From: Verrucomicrobiota bacterium
GTDB taxonomy: Bacteria; Verrucomicrobiota; Verrucomicrobiia; Limisphaerales; UBA1096
DNA: 9,770 nt
NCBI GenBank assembly: GCA_003972865.1
Contig: QOAX01000122.1
Location: forward strand, 1 to 9,770
Direction of reading: 5' to 3'
Shown here: piece after piece, positions 1 through 5,921 of the stretch
Numbering within the stretch: position 1 is the first letter of the stretch
Layout: the number at the start of each line of letters is the position of its first letter
Notes under the pieces: model-generated
Seen by the model: only the letters and a program-made list of their open reading frames with translations
Database searches by the model: none
What the model was told of the DNA's origin: nothing
Translations under genes and position numbers: made by a program

Positions 1-1401
1 CGGCTGGCCACGATCCCACAGCGCCCGCACCATGGGCTGCTCGATTCGTTTTTTTTCAGCCGCTTCAAGTGCCTTCTTTTTGGCTTCCTCATCCAGTTCT
101 TCATTGGACTTGATCGCCGCCACTTCGGCATCAACCGCCGCCTTGTTTTCACGCCAACGTTTCAACTCCTCCGGATGACCAAATGGCAGCCGCCGCTTGC
201 CGGGGTTCAACCAGTCGTGCTCGTCGAAGGCGCCCTTGAAAACCGCACGCAGCCTGAAGTAGTCCGCCTGCGACACCGGATCGAACTTGTGCGAATGGCA
301 CTTGGCACAATGTAACGTCAAGCCCAACACGGACGAACCGAGCACGCGCATCTCGTTGTCGATGTTGTCCTGCCGGTCCGGAACGAAGTTGGTGATGTTG
401 GCATTCGTCCCGTCCTCGACCATGCGTAAAAAACCGGTCGCCACCAGCCGCTCGAGATGCTCCTCTGTAAACTCGTTCGCATCCTCGTAATTCGCCAACT
501 CATCGCCGGCAATTTGCTCCGACAAAAACAAATCATACGGCTTGTCCGAGTTCAAAGCACGAATGACATAATCGCGATATCGATATGCCCACGGCCGCAA
601 CGTATCAGCATGCTGAATCCCTTCCGAGTCGGCGTAGCCGGCAAGATCGAGCCAATATCGTGCCCATCGCTCACCATAGGCAGGAGAAGCCAGCAATCGA
701 TCGACCAACTGCTCATAGGCATCGGGGCGTTCATCCGCAACAAACGCATCAACCTCCTCGGGCAAAGGTGGTAAGCCGGTCAGATCAAAATAAACCCGCC
801 TTGCCAACTCGCGCTTGGGCGCCTGCTCGGCCAAGCGCAGTCCCGCCTTGGCTAAGCGCTTGGCCACAAATAAGTCAATGGGATTGGCAGCAGCCGCTTG
901 GCCAAGCAGGGGAACCTCCGGACGCTTCGGAGATTGAAACGACCAGAACTGACGATCCTGCTCGGATATCAGTGGCTCCCGTGGCCGCTTAGATTCAGCC
1001 AAGGGCATTCCAGCGGCAACCCAGTCCCGAATGATTTCGAGTTCCACATCCCGCACCGGCTTCACGCTGGCTTTCACCAGGTCCCGCTTTGGCGGCATCT
1101 CGCCCTTGGTGATTTTCTGGATCAGCAGGCTCCCATCTGGATCACCCGATTTCAGAACCGGTCCATCCTTGCTTCCCTTCAGCAGCGACTCAACCGTGCG
1201 CAAATCAAGACCCGCTTTTTGTTCCTGCCGACCATGACACGCCGCACAGCGCAAATGCAGGATGGGCAGCACGTCATGTTGGTTGACCGGCTCCGCAGCG
1301 CCATTCGGTTGGCCAGGCGCCCCCAGCACAAAAACCAACAGCACCAACTTGCCAATGAACTCAACCCTGTCCCATGGCGCATGCATTTTCAGTGAAGCCA
1401 T
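1..1401 (-). CDS. Secreted c-type cytochrome / DUF1549 (PSCyt1-PSCyt2) protein, 3' end outside the window
   Basis: The frame is open without a stop from the ATG at 1401 to the window edge, giving 467 residues; it is partial because the stop lies beyond base 1. A hydrophobic N-terminal segment (about residues 16-30) looks like a signal peptide. CAACH at 52-56 is a c-type heme site, with Met102 (GEMPP) a possible axial ligand, matching the planctomycete cytochrome C domain. Residues about 150-390 match DUF1549: NPID at 173-176, DLTGLPP at 206-212, LLASPAYGERWARYWLDLA at 236-254, and a second CxxCH (CAKCH, 365-369) followed by SHKFDP. A charged Lys/Glu-rich helical stretch (about 420-455) begins the linker that in this family precedes DUF1553, presumably off-window. 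Members are exported and abundant in Planctomycetes and Verrucomicrobia; their role, perhaps in oxidative polysaccharide breakdown, is not settled. No clear Shine-Dalgarno is seen; Met6 (1386) is an alternative start. Three copies of the window's palindrome fall in residues 166-193. Confidence 0.9.
   Translation of the reverse strand, partial: MASLKMHAPWDRVEFIGKLVLLVFVLGAPGQPNGAAEPVNQHDVLPILHLRCAACHGRQEQKAGLDLRTVESLLKGSKDGPVLKSGDPDGSLLIQKITKGEMPPKRDLVKASVKPVRDVELEIIRDWVAAGMPLAESKRPREPLISEQDRQFWSFQSPKRPEVPLLGQAAAANPIDLFVAKRLAKAGLRLAEQAPKRELARRVYFDLTGLPPLPEEVDAFVADERPDAYEQLVDRLLASPAYGERWARYWLDLAGYADSEGIQHADTLRPWAYRYRDYVIRALNSDKPYDLFLSEQIAGDELANYEDANEFTEEHLERLVATGFLRMVEDGTNANITNFVPDRQDNIDNEMRVLGSSVLGLTLHCAKCHSHKFDPVSQADYFRLRAVFKGAFDEHDWLNPGKRRLPFGHPEELKRWRENKAAVDAEVAAIKSNEELDEEAKKKALEAAEKKRIEQPMVRALWDRGQP
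824..908. repeat. Cluster of palindromic words (CGCTTGGCCAAGCG family) inside the DUF1549 gene
   Basis: Four matches to the 14-base palindrome lie within 85 bases: 824-837 (12 of 14), 845-858 (11 of 14), 857-866 (a ten-base left part, overlapping the previous copy) and 895-908 (13 of 14, last base A). On the coding strand they encode the residues LGQA (166-169), AKRLAK (180-185) and RLAEQ (189-193), so more than one reading frame is used. Confidence 0.7.
1306..1319. repeat. Degenerate copy of the palindromic word
   Basis: CGGTTGGCCAGGCG differs from CGCTTGGCCAAGCG at two of 14 positions. It lies in the signal-peptide region of the cytochrome/DUF1549 gene, encoding the stretch APGQP near residues 28-32. 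Confidence 0.45.
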
Positions 1402-1476
1402 TTGAGTAACGCAGCCAAGCGCGAATGTCCAGTTGCATCCACGCCCGTTGAATGCTACCGCTGGCAAAGCGGAAAA

Positions 1477-2646
1477 ATGAAGATTACTGACATCGAATGC
1501 CATGTCCTACTCGTCCCCGACGTCCGAACCGATGCCACTTCCTCGGCACAGGACGACATCGTCGTGTTCGTGCACACCGACGAGGGGATCACCGGAGTGG
1601 GCGAGAGCGACGTCAACCCGTGGATTGCCCGCGCCTGCATCGAGGCTCCCAGCACCCACTCCATGGGCCTTGGCCTCAAGGAAATGCTCATTGGCGAGGA
1701 CCCACTCGACACCGAGCGGCTGTGGCAAAAACTTTACATCGGGAGTTGCATGAACGGGCGGCGCGGTGCCGTCATCAATGCCATCGGCGCCATCGACATG
1801 GCCCTCTGGGATATCAAGGGCAAAGCCGCAGAAAAACCCACATGGCAACTGCTCGGTGGCACCCCGCGCGACGCCATCCAGCCGTACGCCTCGCTTCAAC
1901 CCAACGGAAACAGCTTTGAGGAATACCGGGGCTCACTCGTGGAATGGGTGTTGCGCGCCCGCGACATCGGCTTCCGCGCCGCCAAGCTCGAGATCACCCT
2001 GTTCGGCCCCTACAACCACAGCGGCATGAACGAGAAGGACGAAAAAGTCACCGAGGTCATCGCTGCCTGCCGTGCCGCCATTGGCCCGAATTTCACGCTG
2101 TTGGTCGACGTGCAATACGCGTGGGATGACGTTGAACGTGTGCTGGCCACCACCCGCGACTGGAAAGATCTCGACGTGTATTTTCTTGAGACTCCCCTAT
2201 GGGTGGATGACCTCGAAGGCTACGCCCGTTTGCACGACGAATGCGGCATCCGCATAGCCGCCGGCGAATGGTTGACCACCCATCACGAGTTTCGAGACCT
2301 GTTGGACATCGGAAAAGTCGATGTCGCCCAACCGGACATCGGCCGCGTCGGCGGACTCACCGAGGCGATGAAAGTCTGTGACATGGCCGCAGAACGCGGA
2401 CGACAAATCATCCCCCACTGCTGGAAAACAGGAATCAGCATTTCAGCCAGCGCCCACCTCGCAGCCGTCACACCTCATTGTCCATTCTTCGAGTATCTCC
2501 CGGCCGAACTCACCGACTCAAAACTCCGACAAGACCTAGTCCAGGACGATCTTCATCTGGTGGATGGCAAACTGGCCATCCCACAAAAACCGGGCCTCGG
2601 CATCGAGGTCAACATGGACGCCCTGCAACGCTTCAAACAAAACTAG
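1477..2646 (+). CDS. Enolase-superfamily (mandelate racemase/muconate lactonizing family) sugar-acid dehydratase or racemase
   Basis: A 389-residue protein, normal for the family. An N-terminal alpha/beta capping domain (about 1-125) is followed by the (beta/alpha)7-beta barrel. The Mg2+ ligands are visible at the ends of successive strands: Asp211 (LLVDVQYAW), Glu238 (FLETPLW) and Glu264 (AAGEWL). Asp287 (QPDIGR) and His314 (IIPHCWK) are 27 residues apart, the same spacing as the Asp-His dyad of mandelate racemase, which places it in that subgroup. Lys170 in AAKLEI may be the opposite-face base; the motif is KxE rather than KxK, so activity cannot be read off. Such enzymes abstract the proton next to a carboxylate, usually to dehydrate an aldonic or uronic acid in sugar catabolism. 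The ATG at 1477 starts the conserved MKITDIECHVL; an in-frame TTG at 1402 would add 25 unlike residues. It is divergent from the cytochrome/DUF1549 gene and 75 bases away, so the two may share a control region. Confidence 0.92.
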   Translation: MKITDIECHVLLVPDVRTDATSSAQDDIVVFVHTDEGITGVGESDVNPWIARACIEAPSTHSMGLGLKEMLIGEDPLDTERLWQKLYIGSCMNGRRGAVINAIGAIDMALWDIKGKAAEKPTWQLLGGTPRDAIQPYASLQPNGNSFEEYRGSLVEWVLRARDIGFRAAKLEITLFGPYNHSGMNEKDEKVTEVIAACRAAIGPNFTLLVDVQYAWDDVERVLATTRDWKDLDVYFLETPLWVDDLEGYARLHDECGIRIAAGEWLTTHHEFRDLLDIGKVDVAQPDIGRVGGLTEAMKVCDMAAERGRQIIPHCWKTGISISASAHLAAVTPHCPFFEYLPAELTDSKLRQDLVQDDLHLVDGKLAIPQKPGLGIEVNMDALQRFKQN

Positions 2647-2671
2647 AAACCGTTGGGTTGGCGGATCGCCT

Positions 2672-2872
2672 CTAAGATTTCCTCTGGGCCACCACCGCCT
2701 CGGGTAGGAACATTGAACTCCACTCGATGGCGGCCAAGCGGTCATGCCGGTTGCCGCCCTCGAGTTGAAACCGCCCATCGGCCTCCCGCATCAGCCTCGC
2801 CTGGCCAAACAGCGCCACCACCCGGCGGGTGTGCAGCATGATCCGGGGGCGTTTTCGGCAGGCTGACTTCAT
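2672..2872 (-). CDS. Small conserved-looking hypothetical protein, 66 aa
   Basis: A 66-residue protein with a basic N-terminus (MKSACRKRPR), then a probable beta-rich core: RRVVALFGQARLMREADGRFQLEGG followed by NRHDRLAAIEWSSMFLPEAVV. The start at 2872 is well supported: a GGGAGG Shine-Dalgarno lies 8 bases upstream, and the start overlaps the stop of the preceding small gene as ATGA. I do not recognise a named family; from memory, similar short proteins with the core GxARL...ELxGGxxxDRxxAxEW occur in Verrucomicrobia, but I could not check this. It ends 25 bases from the convergent enolase-superfamily gene. A degenerate copy of the palindromic word (2798-2811, 11 of 14) encodes LFGQAR. No enzymatic motif is visible. 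Confidence 0.65.
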   Translation of the reverse strand: MKSACRKRPRIMLHTRRVVALFGQARLMREADGRFQLEGGNRHDRLAAIEWSSMFLPEAVVAQRKS

Positions 2873-3072
2873 GCGGCGACCCTCCCTTCCGGCTTGGGCT
2901 CGGTTTCCAGCGTCCACAAACGCATTCGGGCGAACCACCAATTGGCCACGTGCTCGGGGGCTCTCCCGCGATTCCGCGAGCGGCGGCCGAAGATTTGGCC
3001 GCCCAAGGCGTTCCCGAGCGGCAGTTCCATCTGCCCCCTGGCCGTCGTGTTTTGTCTCTCCATCGTTTTCAT
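2869..3072 (-). CDS. Small hypothetical protein, 67 aa, first gene of a two-gene unit
   Basis: A 67-residue protein rich in Arg and Asn, with the segment GRRSRNRGRAPEHVANWWFARMR (residues 29-51) as its most distinctive part. The basic stretch followed by an aromatic WWFARM helix could contact nucleic acid, but this is speculation. Its stop overlaps the start of the 66-residue gene by four bases (ATGA), which indicates a two-gene operon. The start is uncertain: ATG at 3072, with alternatives at Met4 (3063) and Met15; none has a good Shine-Dalgarno. The 222 bases upstream, to ruvB, contain dyad symmetries that may be its control region. No known family is recognised. Confidence 0.5.
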   Translation of the reverse strand: MKTMERQNTTARGQMELPLGNALGGQIFGRRSRNRGRAPEHVANWWFARMRLWTLETEPKPEGRVAA

Positions 3073-3114
3073 GTTCGTAGAGGTTTTACGCCACCAATGG
3101 CAGCGACGGGAGAG

Positions 3115-3150
3115 AGCCTAAAGAGGCTTGTGGGACATAGATGGTCCCAC
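3115..3150. promoter_or_regulatory. Two adjacent dyad symmetries upstream of the small two-gene unit
   Basis: GTGGGAC (3130-3136) and GTCCCAC (3144-3150) form a perfect 7-base-pair dyad around a 7-base spacer. Directly beside it, AGCCT (3115-3119) and AGGCT (3124-3128) form a 5-base-pair dyad with a 4-base loop. Both lie 43-78 bases upstream of the 67-residue gene's start, where an operator or leader hairpin would be expected. Neither is followed by a T-run on the minus strand, so they do not look like terminators of ruvB. Confidence 0.35.
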
Positions 3151-3273
3151 CAAAAACTTTTTTCACTTTTTTCCGGGGAGCATACACGGCTCGGTGCAGG
3201 CTTGGGCGGCTCACCTGAGAAATAAAATGGCGTCACGGGCTCTTGATGAATTCGGCGAGGCGCGTGCGCTCCC

Positions 3274-3292
3274 CGCTTGGCCAAGCGCTTGG
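3274..3292. repeat. Exact palindromic word CGCTTGGCCAAGCG, with overlapping second palindrome, after ruvB
   Basis: The 14-base perfect palindrome at 3274-3287 overlaps a second perfect palindrome, CCAAGCGCTTGG (3281-3292), so the block is about one and a half units of the 12-base period AAGCGCTTGGCC. It lies two bases beyond the ruvB stop. It could act as a 3' hairpin in ruvB mRNA, but there is no T-tract. Confidence 0.8.
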
Positions 3293-3294
3293 TT

Positions 3295-4317
3295 TTATAG
3301 AAGATTCTGCTGGCTGTTTTTGTTGAGCGACTTGAGACCGAGCTTGTTGAAACTGGCCTCGGTGGCGACTCGGCCCTGCGGTGTTCGGTTGAGATAACCC
3401 TCAAGGATCAGAAACGGCTCGTAGACCTCCTCGAGCGTGTCCGGCTCCTCGCCAACTGCCACGGCAAGCGACGACAAGCCAACCGGCCCGCCGCTGAACT
3501 TGACGATGATCGCCTCGAGGATGCGCTTGTCCATTTCGTCGAGGCCGTCCTCGTCGATCTCGAGCATGGCCATCGCCCTGTCGGCGGTGCCGCCGTCGAT
3601 GCGGCCGTCGCCTTTCACCTGCGCGTAGTCGCGCACACGGCGCAGCAGGTTGTTTGCGATGCGCGGCGTGCCCCGGCTGCGGCGCGCCACCTCGGCCGAC
3701 CCGTCGGTGTCGATCTCCACGTTGAGCAACCCCGCCGACCGGCGGACGATCGTTTGCAGGTCGTCGGCCACATAGTAGTCCAGCCGCTCGCGAACGGGAA
3801 AACGCGTCAGCAACGGCGCCGTCAACAAGCCGCTCCGAGTCGTCGCGCCGATGAGTGTGAACTTCGGCAGGTTCAACCTTACACTGCGCGCGCTTGGCCC
3901 CTGGTCGATAATGATGTCGAGCGTGAAATCCTCCATCGCCGGGTAGAGGTACTCCTCGATGTTTTTTTGCAGCCGGTGAATCTCGTCGATGAACAGCACA
4001 TCGCCCTGGTTGAGATTCGTCAGCAAGCCGGCGAGGTCGGCGGCCTTCTCGATGATCGGGCCGCTGGTGACCTTCATGTCACTGCCCATCTCGCGGGCGA
4101 GGATGCCGGCGAGTGTGGTCTTGCCGAGGCCCGGCGGGCCGCTCAGCAGGATGTGGTCGAGCGCCTCGCTGCGCTGCTTGGCTGCCTCGACCGCGATGCC
4201 GAGCCGCTCCTTGACCTTGAGCTGGCCGGTGAACTCGGAGAACGCGCCCGGCCGGAGCGTCCCGTCCAATGCCGCGTCCGGCTCCGTTAAAACATCGGTG
4301 ATCATCCGATCGGCCAT
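3295..4317 (-). CDS. ruvB: Holliday junction branch migration ATPase RuvB
   Basis: A 340-residue protein, typical for RuvB. It is the AAA+ hexameric motor that, with RuvA, drives branch migration of Holliday junctions in recombinational repair, in the cytoplasm. Seen directly: Walker A GPPGLGKT (60-67), Walker B with VLFIDEIH (107-114), YPAMEDFTLD (125-134), sensor I region LIGATTR (155-161), sensor II region RGTPRIANNLLRRVRD (215-230), and the C-terminal winged-helix DNA-binding domain with KFSGGPVGL (273-281), GYLNRTPQGRVAT (307-319). The ATG at 4317 gives the family length; an AAGG lies close upstream, and the ATG at 4305 (Met5) is an alternative. ruvA and ruvC are not in this window, so the gene stands apart from the usual ruvAB or ruvCAB operon here. 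Its frame stays open upstream far into the next genes, but that part is non-coding antisense. Confidence 0.97.
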   Translation of the reverse strand: MADRMITDVLTEPDAALDGTLRPGAFSEFTGQLKVKERLGIAVEAAKQRSEALDHILLSGPPGLGKTTLAGILAREMGSDMKVTSGPIIEKAADLAGLLTNLNQGDVLFIDEIHRLQKNIEEYLYPAMEDFTLDIIIDQGPSARSVRLNLPKFTLIGATTRSGLLTAPLLTRFPVRERLDYYVADDLQTIVRRSAGLLNVEIDTDGSAEVARRSRGTPRIANNLLRRVRDYAQVKGDGRIDGGTADRAMAMLEIDEDGLDEMDKRILEAIIVKFSGGPVGLSSLAVAVGEEPDTLEEVYEPFLILEGYLNRTPQGRVATEASFNKLGLKSLNKNSQQNLL

Positions 4318-4431
4318 GCCTTGAAAAGACTGCGCCAAACCGCCCTGCAACCACAAGGCAATTTGGGAATCGGAAGAAAAACGGACTAAAACCTTGCCAG
4401 CCGCCGGGGTTTTCGGCTCAATGCGCGGCGC

Positions 4432-4746
4432 GTGAATAATATTTTCGTGAATGCCATCCTCGCCATCGCCGGAATGGCAGTTGTGATCAGCCTCGGCATC
4501 CTGAACATGGTGTCCACGCCGCCGCACGGCTTCGAGCTTGGCCTGCTGGGATTTGTGTTCAGCATCGTTTTGCTCGGGGCAATCACCGTCCTCTATGCCA
4601 AAAAACCGGCGGTCGGCTGGGTCGTTTTGGTTGCTGGGGTGTGGGTGCTGTACCGCATTGGAGGGCCTCACCTGTTCAACTTCAGCCTGCTCGGCTTCTG
4701 CTGGGCGTTCGCCAAGTTCGGCTGCCTGTCGGCAGAGGAACACTGA
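4432..4746 (+). CDS. Small integral membrane protein, 104 aa, unknown function
   Basis: A 104-residue hydrophobic protein. Predicted membrane segments are about 4-26, 35-55 and 60-75, with a fourth weaker hydrophobic stretch at 81-97 and a short acidic tail (AEEH). Support for it being real: strong hydrophobic periodicity, a strong intrinsic terminator starting 21 bases after its stop on the same strand, and a position divergent from ruvB. The start is a GTG at 4432 (just upstream the frame is closed); GTG at 4447 or ATG at 4474 are alternatives, and the last would trim the first membrane segment. No Shine-Dalgarno is obvious. I do not recognise the family and no function can be assigned. Confidence 0.65.
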   Translation: MNNIFVNAILAIAGMAVVISLGILNMVSTPPHGFELGLLGFVFSIVLLGAITVLYAKKPAVGWVVLVAGVWVLYRIGGPHLFNFSLLGFCWAFAKFGCLSAEEH

Positions 4747-4767
4747 GGCCAACCAACCCATTTTGTG

Positions 4768-4795
4768 AAGGCCGCGAATTGTCGCGGCCTTTTTT
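4768..4795 (+). terminator. Strong intrinsic terminator after the small membrane protein gene
   Basis: AAGGCCGCGA (4768-4777) pairs with TCGCGGCCTT (4782-4791) in a perfect 10-base-pair stem with loop ATTG, running into TTTTTT (4790-4795). It serves the plus-strand gene ending at 4746. On the minus strand, after the SGNH gene stop at 4794, the same hairpin lacks a proper T-tract, so it would be at best a weak terminator there. Confidence 0.9.
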
Positions 4796-5921
4796 ACTGG
4801 CCAAGCCAAGTTTGAAAAACCGGCTCGGCGGCGAGTCGCTTGGCCAGGCGCTCGTAGCCTTCCGTGAGCGGGTGGCTCGCGTCGGCGAACTCCTCGCTTG
4901 GTAACATTTCCGGCACCACAAAACGAATCCCCTCCGCCGAGAGCCAAGCGGCGACTGCCGCACGAAAGCCGAGATACTTTTCGCGGGTCGCGTCGTTCAT
5001 CATGTGTTCGTTGAGTGGGCCGACGACGACGAGCAAATCGCTTCCCCTGCCCTGCAGTCGCTTGGCCAGGCGACGGAACGCCAGCCATTGCAGTGAGCTC
5101 CCCGGTGTCACCCATAACATGTTGACTTGGCCCAACTGATTCGCCGACCACGGCTTGTGCCGCTCGCTGGCCAAGCCGCGCTTCACACTCGGCGACTCGG
5201 CGGACAACGGCACGCCGACCGGCAACCGATACGTGTTCGGATACGTCGGCGGGAACTTCCCGTTGTCGGCCAGCGTCCACTCGGGGGCGGATTTTTGTCC
5301 GAAATAAGTTTGCTGCAAATGCCGCACCCAACTCAACGGCTCGAGCCGCCGCTCTAGCGCCCGGCCCAGTCGCGTGTCGGTATCCGCCCGGTAACACGGC
5401 ACGCGCACCGCGTGCTGCGGCAGCAGTCCCGGGTGATTCAACATTTGCTCCTTGTCGAGTTGCATGTCGGCCTCCGGGTCGCTCATCCACAACAGGTTGC
5501 AATGCAGCAACACGCGGTGCTTGGCTAACGCGCCGCCGTGATGCTCGACCAAACCCCACAGCGCGAGCGGATACAGCCCATTGATACCGGCGTTGGCGAA
5601 CGGCATCCCGGTCGCGTCGCCGAGAAACCGCGACAGCGTGCCGTCGTGCGCCGTGTACTCGCCCCACACCACCGAGTCGCCAACCACCGGGATGACGTTC
5701 GGCGGGAGTTGATCGAGCCAGCGTTCGTACAGCCAGTAGTCCTCGCTTAACTCGTACGGCACACGGTAGTGCGGCACCGGCTCGAACGGCTCGAACGCCG
5801 TCCAAGCCACCGGCAACAGCCAGGCGAGGCCAGGCGACAAACCAAGCACGCACAGCCACTGCCGCACCGACAATCGGACGGCGGCGGAGTCGTTGTTGGG
5901 TTGCCCGGTTTTGTGCGTCAT
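4794..5921 (-). CDS. SGNH/GDSL-like membrane-anchored protein, partner of the MBOAT acyltransferase
   Basis: A 375-residue protein with one N-terminal membrane segment (about 22-43) and an exported SGNH-hydrolase-like domain. Block I is VVGDSVVWGEY with GDS at 81-83 (nucleophile Ser83); a block II-like NAGINGLYP spans 110-118; GPLN (301-304) may supply the block III Asn; block V is ADASHPLTEGY with Asp347 and His350, giving a complete Ser-Asp-His set. In AlgX/AlgJ, DltD and PatB-type systems such proteins act beside an MBOAT protein to transfer or remove acyl groups on exported polysaccharide. The start overlaps the MBOAT stop by one base (TGATG), implying translational coupling, so this is the last gene of the four-gene operon. 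Two near-exact palindromic words encode RLAKR at 284-288 and 358-362, one of them just past the catalytic His. Whether it transfers or hydrolyses acyl groups cannot be told from sequence. Confidence 0.85.
   Translation of the reverse strand: MTHKTGQPNNDSAAVRLSVRQWLCVLGLSPGLAWLLPVAWTAFEPFEPVPHYRVPYELSEDYWLYERWLDQLPPNVIPVVGDSVVWGEYTAHDGTLSRFLGDATGMPFANAGINGLYPLALWGLVEHHGGALAKHRVLLHCNLLWMSDPEADMQLDKEQMLNHPGLLPQHAVRVPCYRADTDTRLGRALERRLEPLSWVRHLQQTYFGQKSAPEWTLADNGKFPPTYPNTYRLPVGVPLSAESPSVKRGLASERHKPWSANQLGQVNMLWVTPGSSLQWLAFRRLAKRLQGRGSDLLVVVGPLNEHMMNDATREKYLGFRAAVAAWLSAEGIRFVVPEMLPSEEFADASHPLTEGYERLAKRLAAEPVFQTWLGQ
4837..4850. repeat. Palindromic word, one mismatch, in the SGNH gene
   Basis: CGCTTGGCCAGGCG matches the 14-base word at 13 positions. 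On the coding strand it reads RLAKR (residues 358-362), in the same phase as the 5059 copy. Confidence 0.75.
5059..5072. repeat. Palindromic word, one mismatch, in the SGNH gene
   Basis: The sequence is identical to the 4837-4850 copy (CGCTTGGCCAGGCG) and reads RLAKR (residues 284-288). The shared mismatch makes the two 14-base copies identical to each other. Confidence 0.75.

Larger units (their letters stand above)
3073..3294. other. Intergenic region between ruvB and the small two-gene unit
   Basis: This 222-base gap has no supportable gene. It contains the paired dyads (3115-3150), a T-rich stretch (about 3157-3174), and one exact copy of the palindromic word just after the ruvB stop. 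No tRNA or convincing intrinsic terminator was seen. Confidence 0.5.

Noticed and set aside
824..908. A possible CRISPR array, from clustered repeats
   Set aside because: The copies are short palindromes, irregularly spaced, degenerate, and lie inside a coding gene. There are no uniform spacers and no cas genes.
585..1395. Plus-strand frames of 135 and 165 codons at the left
   Set aside because: The minus-strand frame is open through the window edge and encodes clear heme and DUF1549 motifs, so these are shadows.
1402..1476. An N-terminal extension of the enolase-superfamily gene from a TTG at 1402
   Set aside because: The 25 extra residues do not resemble the family N-terminus, which begins naturally at MKITDIECHVL, and the extension would use the whole divergent control region.
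3130..3170. An intrinsic terminator formed by the GTGGGAC dyad and the following T-rich run on the plus strand
   Set aside because: The T-runs begin several bases after the stem with an A-rich interval, and no plus-strand gene ends immediately upstream.
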